From NCBI GenBank assembly GCA_030652115.1, contig JAUSBK010000001.1, positions 120,254-184,253 of the forward strand: a stretch of DNA of 64,000 nucleotides, read 5' to 3'. This stretch comes from Coriobacteriia bacterium. GTDB taxonomy: Bacteria; Actinomycetota; Coriobacteriia; Anaerosomatales; Anaerosomataceae. Below the pieces are notes generated by a model. That model searched no databases. It had not been told where the DNA came from and saw only the letters and a program-made list of their open reading frames with translations. Position 1 is the stretch's first letter. Each line of letters starts with the position of its first letter. Below are positions 42,330 through 50,641 of this stretch, in pieces. The position numbers and the translations under genes are program-made.

Positions 42330-44456
42330 ATGGCGGGTCGCACGACATCTCGGAACGGGTGGCTGTACAAGCTGGTTCCCGCGCGCCTGGGGGCACGCCT
42401 CACCACGAGCATCATGCTCGCGGCTGCGGTGGTGTTCATCCTCGTCGCGACGATCATCGGCGTCAGCCTCTCCTACTACACTCGGTCCCTGGCGACCGTC
42501 AGAGCCGAAGGCCAACTCACCGAGGCGCGCACCCAGCTCGACTTGCGGGCGCGCGAGCTCGACGCACTCGTTCTTGCGCTGACGGACACCGACGAGTTCT
42601 ACCAGCAGACGACCGGTCCTGACGCGGCCTTCATAGACGACCGCTTCGACCCATGGCTCAAGAACCATGCGTCGGCCTCGGCGGTGCTGTGGATGGACTC
42701 GGACGGCACCGTGATCAGCTCGTCCGGCGACGAGGACGACCTGCGTTCGCTCACCGAGCTTGCCGACCGCAACCCGGACGGCGCTCGCGGGCCCATGACA
42801 CTCCCCACAGGTCCGGCGATCGTGGCGATACGACCCGTGGTGGGAAGCGTGAACGGGAGCTCGGTCGGCTTCGTCGCTGTCGCTCGCACGATCTCCCCGG
42901 ACTGGTTCGCTTCTGGTAACGGAGGCAACACGACGGTAGTCGCTGTCGAGTCACTGCCGGAGGAAGGCGGCGGCTGGAACGCGGTCTCTCCGCCTCACGG
43001 CTACAGGATCGCGCTGAGCCGTGTCGACGCCGGGATGCTCCTGATCCGCGGGGCCTTGAGCGGGATTGATGGACGCTCCACCCTCGTGATCGAGATCAGC
43101 CAGCCCGACCCCTGGCTGGGTGAGGGCCGCGCGTGGACCGTCGTCCTCGTGCCGTTCGGACTGGGCGTGGTCGTTCTCGGCGTCGCATACCTGCTCGCCA
43201 CGGCGCTCGGTCGTAGCATCGTCGGACCGCTCCAGCGCTTCGTCGCGTACCTGCAGGACCAGGGGTATCTCGCGCTTCAGGGCCTGCGCACAGACGAGGG
43301 GTTGCTGGTGGAACCGGGCCTCCCGACGGACTACGCCAAGCTCGGCGAGGTCATCACCGACCTGATGACGCAGCTGCGCATCAACCAGTCGGAACTTATC
43401 GAGGCGGGCGACCAGGCCCTCGCAGCAGAGCGGGCGTTCCGTACCGTGGTCGAGGAGTCGCCGGAAGTGAAGATCCTCGTGCGCGGCGGGGTCGTCGAGA
43501 TCGCCAACCCGGCAGCCGCGCACTTCTTCGGACTGCAGCTGGGGGACTTGCTCCGCGCTGCGCCGGACGGCCTGTTCACCGGCATCCAGCTCTTCGACGA
43601 GGAAGGCGCGCCGCTGCAGCTCCTCAGCATCGCGCGACAGGCCTTCGAGACGCCGGTCGTGGCCCGGTGCGTCGCCCCTGAACAGCCCGACCGGTGGATC
43701 GAGTTCAGCATTGCCTTCATCGATCCGATGGCCGTCGACTACGTCATCTCCGCGCGCAACATCACGGAAGAGCGACGGCTCGAAGCGTTGCGCCAGGAGG
43801 TCCTGTCGCTCGTTTCGCACGACCTGCGCAGCCCGCTCACCGTGGTGCGTGGCTACCTCGACATCCTTGACAGACCGCTCGACGGGGATCGCAGGACCAC
43901 CGCCATCGACAGCGCGCGCAGGGCCGCACAGCGCATGGAGGGCCTCCTCGACGACCTTCTGCATGCCACTCGCGCAGAGACCGTGTTCGCGCCGAGAGTC
44001 ATGCGGCCCGTCGACCTCTCCGTGCTCGTGGAGGGCATCGCGACGTCGCTGCAGATGGGCGCCGAACAGGAGATCGTCACCTCGCTCGAACCCGGCGTGG
44101 CGGTGCTCGGCGACCCCGTGCGTCTGGAACAGGCCATCGCTAATCTCGTCGGCAACGCCCTCAAGTACGGACCGGCCGAAGGGCAGGTGCGCGTTGGCGT
44201 GATCGCCCACAACGATCGGGCTGTCGTGAGCGTCGAGGACGATGGCCCCGGACTCTCGGACGACGAACGTGAAACGATCTTCGAGCGCGGTGCACGGGGA
44301 GCGGCGCCGCAAACCACGCCCGGCATGGGACTCGGCCTCTACATCGTCCGGGTCGTCGCGGAGGCACACGGAGGGCTCGCGTTCGTGGACGACGACGCGA
44401 AAGGCACGCGGTTCGTGCTCGATCTGCCGCTGATCAAGCCGGACGGTATCAGCTAG
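42330..44456 (+). CDS. PAS sensor histidine kinase with CHASE4-like extracellular domain
   Basis: 708 residues: membrane helix about 28-48, extracellular domain about 50-260 (VLWMDSDGTVISSS resembles CHASE4), second helix about 268-288, a linker, a PAS domain (about 365-480), HisKA with the phospho-His in VSHDLRSPLTVV, and HATPase with NLVGNALKYG (N box), DDGPGL (G1) and GMGLGLYIV (G2). All catalytic boxes are intact. No response regulator is near. GAGGGG stands before the ATG. Signal unknown. Confidence 0.93.
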   Translation: MAGRTTSRNGWLYKLVPARLGARLTTSIMLAAAVVFILVATIIGVSLSYYTRSLATVRAEGQLTEARTQLDLRARELDALVLALTDTDEFYQQTTGPDAAFIDDRFDPWLKNHASASAVLWMDSDGTVISSSGDEDDLRSLTELADRNPDGARGPMTLPTGPAIVAIRPVVGSVNGSSVGFVAVARTISPDWFASGNGGNTTVVAVESLPEEGGGWNAVSPPHGYRIALSRVDAGMLLIRGALSGIDGRSTLVIEISQPDPWLGEGRAWTVVLVPFGLGVVVLGVAYLLATALGRSIVGPLQRFVAYLQDQGYLALQGLRTDEGLLVEPGLPTDYAKLGEVITDLMTQLRINQSELIEAGDQALAAERAFRTVVEESPEVKILVRGGVVEIANPAAAHFFGLQLGDLLRAAPDGLFTGIQLFDEEGAPLQLLSIARQAFETPVVARCVAPEQPDRWIEFSIAFIDPMAVDYVISARNITEERRLEALRQEVLSLVSHDLRSPLTVVRGYLDILDRPLDGDRRTTAIDSARRAAQRMEGLLDDLLHATRAETVFAPRVMRPVDLSVLVEGIATSLQMGAEQEIVTSLEPGVAVLGDPVRLEQAIANLVGNALKYGPAEGQVRVGVIAHNDRAVVSVEDDGPGLSDDERETIFERGARGAAPQTTPGMGLGLYIVRVVAEAHGGLAFVDDDAKGTRFVLDLPLIKPDGIS

Positions 44457-45382
44457 CGCTCGAGCGCGAGTTCCACGAGCCGGTCGCACAGGTCCGGGAA
44501 CTCGATCCCCGCCGCGCGCGCAGCGTCCGGCAGCAGGCTGGTCGAGGTCATGCCGGGAATCGTGTTCACCTCGAGCAGATAGACCACACCCTCGTCCGAC
44601 ACGATCGTGTCCGCGCGCGACATCCCTCGACAGCCGAGGGCGACGTGCGCCTCGATCGCGACGCGCTGGCACTCGGCCCTGGCTATCTCGCTCACGCGCG
44701 CCGGGATGATGTGCCGGCTCATGCCGGGCACGTACTTCGACTCATAGTCGTAGAACTCGTGCTCCGGCACTACCTCGAGTGTGGGCAGGGCGGTGAGATC
44801 CCGATTGCCGATGACACCGACCGTTACCTCGGCACCTGCGATGAAGGCCTCGACCAGCACGGCCTTGTCGTGCTTGAACGCCAGCTCGAGCGCCGGCAGG
44901 AGCTCCTCAGGTGTATGCACGATCGACATGCCCACCGATGACCCCTCACTCACGGGCTTGACCACGAGCTTCGTCCCGAGCGCTGCATTCACCGCCGCGG
45001 CGTCCTCGGGCATCTCGGTGAAGGCCATCGACGCCGGCGTCGGCAGCCCTGAGGCGGCGAAGATGTGCTTGGACGCTACCTTGTCCATTGCGAGCGCGCT
45101 CGCAAGAACGCCAGAGCCCACGTAGGGAACGCCGAGGATCTCGAGCAGACCTTGAATCGTCCCGTCTTCGCCAAAGCGGCCGTGCAGGCAGATGAACGCC
45201 ACATCGAAGCCGCCGGAACGCAGACGCTCTATGAATCCGAGGTCGTCCGTGTCCAGACACACGACCTGATGGCCGTGCTCCTCAAGGGCGCCCGCTACCT
45301 GCGCTCCCGTGTTCAGCGACACCTCTCGTTCGGCCGAGCGGCCGCCCATGAGGACGGCGATCTGTCGCGCGGAACGCGACAT
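44453..45382 (-). CDS. ddl: D-alanine-D-alanine ligase
   Basis: 309 residues; makes the D-Ala-D-Ala end of the peptidoglycan stem. VLMGGRSAEREVSLNTG at the start, LHGRFGEDGTIQGLLE, KPVSEGSSVGM and LEVNTIPGMTSTSLLP are the family motifs of this ATP-grasp enzyme. The Tyr near EHEFYDYESKYVPG suggests the D-Ala (not D-Lac) form. One base is shared with the stop of the upstream membrane protein gene (TGATG). Convergent overlap of four bases with the sensor kinase. Confidence 0.97.
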   Translation of the reverse strand: MSRSARQIAVLMGGRSAEREVSLNTGAQVAGALEEHGHQVVCLDTDDLGFIERLRSGGFDVAFICLHGRFGEDGTIQGLLEILGVPYVGSGVLASALAMDKVASKHIFAASGLPTPASMAFTEMPEDAAAVNAALGTKLVVKPVSEGSSVGMSIVHTPEELLPALELAFKHDKAVLVEAFIAGAEVTVGVIGNRDLTALPTLEVVPEHEFYDYESKYVPGMSRHIIPARVSEIARAECQRVAIEAHVALGCRGMSRADTIVSDEGVVYLLEVNTIPGMTSTSLLPDAARAAGIEFPDLCDRLVELALER

Positions 45383-45957
45383 CAGAGAGTGCCTCCCACC
45401 GCGACGATCTCAAGCACGAAGAGTGTGGCGACCCAGATCGCCACGCCGAAGAACGCGACCAGCGCACCACGCGTCATCGCCGAGGCGAAGAGCCCGCGGC
45501 GCGCGGACTTCGGCCTGCGTGCCCGGGCGAACAGCCACACCGCCACCGAAAGGATCGGGCCGAGCGCCGTGAGACCGACCCCGGACCACAGCAACGGGAC
45601 GTACTCCGGCATCCAACGCGCCGGCTGGTCGGGGGATGCGCCATAGAGGAAGTATGCGGACAGCCCGGCAAGCACGATCCACAGACCGAGATAGCACGCG
45701 AATGGAATCCAGGTGAGCCCGCCGCCGACCGCCTCGACCAGCGCGGCGTCGGCGGAGTCCACCGCGGGTGCGGGTGTGGGTGCGGGTGCGGGCTGTGCCT
45801 CTTCGGGCGCAACGACGTCGGCGTCCGGCCCGGTCTCCGCGTCCGGCGAGTCGGTCTCCTCAGGGCCGGGTGCGCCGTCGGCTACCGGTGCGTTGCTCTC
45901 GTCCGGGTCCCTCACGGTGTCGGCTTCGAGTCCGGCGATGTCGTCTGCATCTGACAC
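45382..45957 (-). CDS. small membrane protein with acidic N-terminal tail
   Basis: 191 residues from a GTG at 45957, with GGGAGGGGAG nine bases upstream. The first 75 are rich in Asp, Glu, Pro and Ala; three membrane helices follow (about 82-107, 120-146, 160-188), with ARARRPKSARRG between the last two. Family not recognised. Coupled to ddl by a one-base overlap, so a wall-related role is possible but unproven. Confidence 0.72.
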   Translation of the reverse strand: MSDADDIAGLEADTVRDPDESNAPVADGAPGPEETDSPDAETGPDADVVAPEEAQPAPAPTPAPAVDSADAALVEAVGGGLTWIPFACYLGLWIVLAGLSAYFLYGASPDQPARWMPEYVPLLWSGVGLTALGPILSVAVWLFARARRPKSARRGLFASAMTRGALVAFFGVAIWVATLFVLEIVAVGGTL

Positions 45958-46087
45958 GTGTTCGCTCCCCTCCCTGGCTCTCCGCGCCAGTCTAGTCGAG
46001 CGGGCGCAGCCCGACAACGTGAACCGCCGTGGTGTGGAGAGTTCGTGGATTCTGGCCTACGAGAGCCTGGCGAGCACCATCCCGGCG

Positions 46088-46093
46088 TAGTAT
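46088..46093 (+). promoter_or_regulatory. possible -10 element (TAGTAT) for htrA
   Basis: TAGTAT lies 41 bases before the protease ATG; a small CCGCG/CGCGG hairpin follows in the leader. No -35 is evident. Confidence 0.3.
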
Positions 46094-46134
46094 TGGCTTA
46101 CCGCGTGATGTGACCGCGGAGAAAGGGACACACA

Positions 46135-47466
46135 ATGGACATGGACGGTAACGAAAACGTCACGAACGAACCGATCGGCGGCACAGCCGATACCTCGCCT
46201 GCTGCTTCGGCAGGCTTCGCCGCACCTGCACCACCGTACGAACCCGCACCGCCGACCATCCCGGAGCCGGCAGCGGAACCCAGCCCCGTGGCCGGTGCGA
46301 CGCCCTCACGGCATTCGCACGCCGCACCGATCGCGATCGCGGTGATCGCCTCGCTGCTGATCGGCGGCCTCGCGGGTGTCACGGGCGGCTATCTCGCATA
46401 CAGCGGCCTGAGCTTGACGGAGTCCGAGGGCGAAAGCGCGGACGGCGGCGGCACCACCCAGGTCGAGCTCGTGAGCGGTGAAACCGATGAAGTGGTCGCA
46501 GCCGTGGCGGCCGTCGGGCTGCCAAGCGTCGTCGACATCTACGTGACGGCCGGCGATAGCTCCGGCAGCGGTCTTCCCTCCACCCACCCGGACGTCCCGG
46601 TCGAGGGCGAGGGCTCGGGAGTCGCGTACAAGGTCGCCGAGGAGGGCGGCACGTACATCCTCACCAACGAGCATGTCGTCGAGGGCGCTGCCACGATAAC
46701 CGTGACCGACTCCGAGGGCGAGAGCTACGACGCTGAGCTGGTCGGATCCGATAGCGAGAGCGACATCGCCGTCGTGCACGTGGATGCGGAGATCCCCGTG
46801 ATCAGTGTTGGCGACTCGGAGGCACTCGTCGTCGGGGAGCTGGTCGTCGCGATCGGATCGCCCTATGGTTTCGAGCAGTCGGTCACCTCGGGCGTGGTCT
46901 CGGCGCTCCATCGGTCGATCACCGACTTCGGCGGCGACGAGGGCGAGTATCCGTACGTGGACGCCATCCAGACCGACGCCGCGATCAACCCGGGCAACTC
47001 GGGTGGCGCGCTGCTCAACAGCGACGGCGAGCTCATCGGCATACCGGCCGCGATCTACACCGAGACCGGCAGCTCGGCAGGCGTGGCGCTCGCGATCCCG
47101 ATCAACCGTGCCGCGCAGGTCGCTGACGAGCTCATCGGCGATGGCACCGTGGACACGCCGTTCCTCGGCGTGCTCGGTCAGACCGTCACGCCCGACTTCG
47201 CCGAGGAGGAGGGCCTCCCTGTTGACGAGGGCGCCTACGTCGTCGAGATCACCGAAGGCACCGAGGCCGAAAAGGCGGGTATCCGCCCGGCCGATGTGAT
47301 CGTGGCCGTGGATGATGATCGGGTCCGCTCGATGGACGACCTCATCCTCGAGGTCCGTCAGCGCTCGGTGGGCGATCAGGTCACCATCACGCTGTGGCGT
47401 GACGGCGCGGAGACCACGATCGACATGACCATTGGCGCCAAGCCGACCAACGACACGGCCAGCTAG
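46135..47466 (+). CDS. membrane-anchored HtrA-like serine protease with PDZ domain
   Basis: 443 residues: a Pro/Ala-rich cytosolic part (1-60), one membrane helix (about 65-90), a trypsin-like domain with His180 (TNEHVV), Asp210 (SESDIAVV) and Ser289 (NPGNSGGALL), then one PDZ domain (about 330-435). All three catalytic residues are present. It handles misfolded envelope proteins outside the membrane. GAAAGGGA precedes the ATG. A bidirectional hairpin follows. Confidence 0.95.
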   Translation: MDMDGNENVTNEPIGGTADTSPAASAGFAAPAPPYEPAPPTIPEPAAEPSPVAGATPSRHSHAAPIAIAVIASLLIGGLAGVTGGYLAYSGLSLTESEGESADGGGTTQVELVSGETDEVVAAVAAVGLPSVVDIYVTAGDSSGSGLPSTHPDVPVEGEGSGVAYKVAEEGGTYILTNEHVVEGAATITVTDSEGESYDAELVGSDSESDIAVVHVDAEIPVISVGDSEALVVGELVVAIGSPYGFEQSVTSGVVSALHRSITDFGGDEGEYPYVDAIQTDAAINPGNSGGALLNSDGELIGIPAAIYTETGSSAGVALAIPINRAAQVADELIGDGTVDTPFLGVLGQTVTPDFAEEEGLPVDEGAYVVEITEGTEAEKAGIRPADVIVAVDDDRVRSMDDLILEVRQRSVGDQVTITLWRDGAETTIDMTIGAKPTNDTAS

Positions 47467-47494
47467 GCGTTCGCACGGCAGTGCCGACATGATG

Positions 47495-47520
47495 CAGGGG
47501 CGCCCCTCGGGGCGCCCCTG
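47495..47520. terminator. bidirectional hairpin between htrA-like gene and cytochrome gene
   Basis: CAGGGGCGCCCC and GGGGCGCCCCTG pair around TC, between two converging genes. No long T-run on either side. Confidence 0.6.
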
Positions 47521-47544
47521 CTACTCTCCGCGTGCTTCGTGCGC

Positions 47545-48888
47545 CTACTTCTTCCTGCGCATGAGGATCGCGATCACCACAGCCACGGCCACGACGGCCG
47601 CGACGACGAGCAGCCACGTCGAGCCGCCCGGGCCACCGTCGTCCTCTTCGGCCTCATCGGCAGCCGCGTCGCCCGCGGCCTTGGCCTCCGCCGTCGGATA
47701 GACGGTCTTGGTGACCTCGGCCATGGTCGTCGTGGGAATCTCGACGCCCGCCTTCTCGGCCATCTCCTCCGAGCACGAGCGGTAGTAGAGCGTAGCCGTC
47801 ACCGTCACCGCGTCGGTGGCCATCGGGAAGGAGTAGTCGTTCGACGTCGACTCGCGGGGGGGGATCCGGTCGTCGCTCTGGAAGTCGACCGCGTCCCACA
47901 GCTCCGCGGGGTAGTTGCCGTCCGCGTCTTTGAGCACGCTGCCGAACTCGCGGCGCTCGCTCAGGAGCTCCGTGCCTGACCCATCAGTAGCAACGACCTC
48001 GAGCCACATCTGCCGCACCTCGGTGAGACCGGTGGGCAGATAGTGGCCCGCGCCGACGTTGGTGATCGTCGTTGTGACGGCCACCTCGCCGCTCTCGACC
48101 ACGTCAGGCACGTCGATCTCAAGCTCGGCTGCAGCCTTGAGCCGCTCTTCGGCCAGAGCCGCGTCACCCAGGCCCACATTGCCGCCGGCAAAGGTCATCG
48201 TGTAGATGTGCTCCCGGTCCGGTCCCATGCTCGCGGCCTTGCCGGGATTCGGCTTGGTCACGCCCGCGCCCGGCGTCATATGGCAGTCCTGGCACACGAT
48301 TCCCTCGGCGGCGTAGGGGCCGCTCTTCCATTCCGAGTACGTCGCCTCGAGGTGCATGCCGTTGCCCGGGTGGTCGACGTTGTGGCAGTTGCCGCAGAAC
48401 TCGGCGGTCTCGTGGAACGGCGAGTACGCCGCCGCATGCGGCGCCTGCGGATCCCGCAGCTGCGCGAGCTTGATCCCGTCGCCGGTCACCGCCGTAGACG
48501 TGTTTCCGAGCGCCCCCTCGGTGCCGTTCACTTGGTGGCAGAAGTCGCAGGTGACGCCCTCCATGCCGACCTTCGAGACACCGGACTGATCGAGGCTCGT
48601 GAGCTCACCAGCCATCACCGCGATCGGCGCGTGGCACCCATTGCAGAAGGGACCGAGGGCGCCGTTGGTGGCCTCCTCGGCTTCCTTCAGCTTGAGCAGG
48701 TACAGGGGGTCGGTGATCGCCTTGGCGTGCATCGACTCCTGCCACTGCGAGAGGAGCGCTGCGTGGCAGCCGCAGCCGGACGAGGAGCCGAACGTGGCAC
48801 TCGGCATCGACGGGAGCGCGCACGCGACTGCCGGCATCGATACGATCACGAGTGCGAGTACGATAGCGAGCAGCAACCGCTTCCTCAT
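47545..48888 (-). CDS. secreted multihaem cytochrome c with C-terminal membrane anchor
   Basis: 447 residues: signal peptide (1-24), haem domain to about 240, a beta-rich middle, an acidic linker and a C-terminal helix followed by RRKK, so it stays on the outer face of the membrane. Four CXXCH sites are present (FCNGCH, TCDFCH, FCGNCH, VCQDCH). Before them GCGCHAALLSQWQESMHA is at the place of a first haem but is CXCH. The W-x-x-S-x-H pattern fits the cytochrome c-552/c-554 group. Role: extracytoplasmic electron transfer, partner unknown. AGAGGGG precedes the ATG. Confidence 0.88.
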   Translation of the reverse strand: MRKRLLLAIVLALVIVSMPAVACALPSMPSATFGSSSGCGCHAALLSQWQESMHAKAITDPLYLLKLKEAEEATNGALGPFCNGCHAPIAVMAGELTSLDQSGVSKVGMEGVTCDFCHQVNGTEGALGNTSTAVTGDGIKLAQLRDPQAPHAAAYSPFHETAEFCGNCHNVDHPGNGMHLEATYSEWKSGPYAAEGIVCQDCHMTPGAGVTKPNPGKAASMGPDREHIYTMTFAGGNVGLGDAALAEERLKAAAELEIDVPDVVESGEVAVTTTITNVGAGHYLPTGLTEVRQMWLEVVATDGSGTELLSERREFGSVLKDADGNYPAELWDAVDFQSDDRIPPRESTSNDYSFPMATDAVTVTATLYYRSCSEEMAEKAGVEIPTTTMAEVTKTVYPTAEAKAAGDAAADEAEEDDGGPGGSTWLLVVAAVVAVAVVIAILMRRKK

Positions 48889-49046
48889 GCAACCACCCCT
48901 CTCTGTCACCGGCGCGTCGCCGGCATGCCCCTAGGTGCGCAGCATCAACGTACCCCAGCCGGCGCAATCCCGACCGGGCAGCCCGCCAAACGGCAGACGC
49001 TGACGGACGAGTGGTGCGATGGAACGCGGTCGCAGGGACGCCGCGG

Positions 49047-49052
49047 TAGAAT
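49047..49052 (+). promoter_or_regulatory. possible -10 element (TAGAAT) for rubrerythrin
   Basis: TAGAAT lies 46 bases before the rubrerythrin ATG in the divergent 210-base gap. No clear -35. Confidence 0.35.
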
Positions 49053-49098
49053 GGTCAACACCGGCTCCGGCCGGTCAGATCCCGTGAGAGGAGTCCCG

Positions 49099-49593
49099 AT
49101 GGTCGAGATGTATCGCTGCAAGGGCTGTGGCTACCTGCATGTGGGTCCCGCACCCGAGCGTTGCCCGGTCTGCGGCGCGCCGCAGTCGTTCTTCCTGCCC
49201 TCTGAGGGTCCGGGCGATCTCACCGGCACCAGAACGCTTGAGAACCTCAAGGCAGCCTTCGCCGGCGAGTCGCAGGCCAACCGCCGCTACACGCTGTTCG
49301 CTCGTATCGCGGAGCTCGAAGGCAACGACGCAGCCAAGGCCGCCTTCGACCACGCGGCAACCGAGGAGACCGCGCACGCCCTCGGCCACCTCGCGTACAT
49401 GGGTGCCTTCGGCACGACCGCCAAGAATCTCGCCGCCGCCTACGAGGGCGAGGAGTACGAGACGACCGAGATGTATCCCGAGTTCGCCCGGATCGCCGAG
49501 GAAGAGGGCCACGCCGAGATCGCGCAGTACTTCCGTGCTGTGGGCGGCTACGAGCGACAGCATCGGGACGGCTTCAAGAAGGCTCAGGGTTAG
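49099..49593 (+). CDS. rubrerythrin with N-terminal rubredoxin domain
   Basis: 164 residues. YRCKGCGYLH and CPVCGAP (residues 5-26) form the rubredoxin iron site; the ferritin-like four-helix domain has ENLKAAFAGESQANRRY, EETAHALGHL and EEEGHAEIAQYFR, the diiron ligands. The domain order is the reverse of classical rubrerythrin and like the reverse rubrerythrins of clostridia. It reduces hydrogen peroxide in anaerobes. GAGAGGAG lies before the ATG. rlmN starts one base after its stop. Confidence 0.95.
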   Translation: MVEMYRCKGCGYLHVGPAPERCPVCGAPQSFFLPSEGPGDLTGTRTLENLKAAFAGESQANRRYTLFARIAELEGNDAAKAAFDHAATEETAHALGHLAYMGAFGTTAKNLAAAYEGEEYETTEMYPEFARIAEEEGHAEIAQYFRAVGGYERQHRDGFKKAQG

Positions 49594-49594
49594 C

Positions 49595-50641
49595 GTGGCG
49601 CAACCCGCGTCCACCGACGTCGCTTCGCTCGACGCCGTCGGACTGTCCGGCGCGCTCACGGAACTCGGTCAACCCGCGTTCCGCCGCGCCCAGATGGTCG
49701 CCTGGCTGTACGCCCGGCTCGCTCAGTCGTTCGATGCGATGACGGATCTGCCCGCCGGCCTACGTGCGGAGCTTGCGTCGCGCTACACACTGCAGCACCC
49801 AACACCCACAGAAGTGCAGCACTCGGCCGACGGCACGCGCAAATATCTCTGGCAGCTGGCCGACAGCGTACTGGTCGAGAGCGTGGGAATCCCTGCGGGC
49901 GACCGGCTCACGGTGTGCTTCAGTACCCAGGCCGGATGTGCGATCGGGTGCTCCTTCTGCGCTACCGGCCGGGGTGGCTTCGTCCGTGACCTGCTGCCGG
50001 GTGAGATGGCCTGGCAAGTCGCGCTCGTGGCGGCCGACTTCGGTATGCGCGCCTCGAATGCTGTCGCCATGGGTCAGGGCGAGCCGTTCAACAACTACGC
50101 GGCCACGCTCGGCGGCCTCCGGCTCATGAACGCGAAGGAGGGGCTCGGCATCGGCGCGCGCCACCTCACGGTCTCGACCTGCGGCGTCATCCCGGGTATC
50201 GAGGCGCTTGCCCGCGAGCCCGAGCAGTTCACCCTCGCTGTGTCGCTCCACTCGGCGGTCCAGTCGACCCGCGACCGCATCATGCCCGGCGTGCGGCGCT
50301 GGCCGCTCGGCCTGCTGCAGGCGACGCTCATCGACTACACGCAGCGCACCGGCCGCCGACCGACGCTCGAGTTCGCGTTGATCGCCGGAGAGAACGACAC
50401 ACCCGCCGAGGTCTCGGCGCTCCTGGCGTTCGCGCGCGGCTGGATGTGCCACGTGAACCTCATCCCGGTGAACCCGGTTGCCGGCACGAGCGCCGGACGG
50501 CCCGCCGATTCGCATGTGGCCGAGGTTGCGGCGATCCTCACAGCCGCAGGCGTCGAAACCTCGGTCCGCGTCGAGCGCGGCACCGACATCGAGGCGGCCT
50601 GCGGTCAGCTCACCCAGCGCCACCGTCCGAAGGACGCGTGA
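49595..50641 (+). CDS. rlmN: 23S rRNA (adenine2503-C2)-methyltransferase RlmN
   Basis: 348 residues. Radical SAM enzyme methylating A2503 of 23S rRNA and A37 of some tRNAs. CAIGCSFCATG carries CX3CX2C; the two catalytic cysteines are likely those in STCGVIPGI and EAACGQL. MGQGEPFNNY has Gln where many RlmN proteins have MGMGEPL. GTG start one base after the rubrerythrin stop, an odd partner in function. It converges with the helicase-nuclease gene with a 32-base overlap. Confidence 0.95.
   Translation: MAQPASTDVASLDAVGLSGALTELGQPAFRRAQMVAWLYARLAQSFDAMTDLPAGLRAELASRYTLQHPTPTEVQHSADGTRKYLWQLADSVLVESVGIPAGDRLTVCFSTQAGCAIGCSFCATGRGGFVRDLLPGEMAWQVALVAADFGMRASNAVAMGQGEPFNNYAATLGGLRLMNAKEGLGIGARHLTVSTCGVIPGIEALAREPEQFTLAVSLHSAVQSTRDRIMPGVRRWPLGLLQATLIDYTQRTGRRPTLEFALIAGENDTPAEVSALLAFARGWMCHVNLIPVNPVAGTSAGRPADSHVAEVAAILTAAGVETSVRVERGTDIEAACGQLTQRHRPKDA

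Noticed and set aside
42951-44672. A 573-codon minus-strand frame
   Set aside because: Antisense to the sensor kinase, whose motifs are all intact.
48043-49098. A long upstream extension of rubrerythrin
   Set aside because: It runs antisense through the cytochrome gene; the ATG at 49099 has a strong ribosome site and gives the normal protein.
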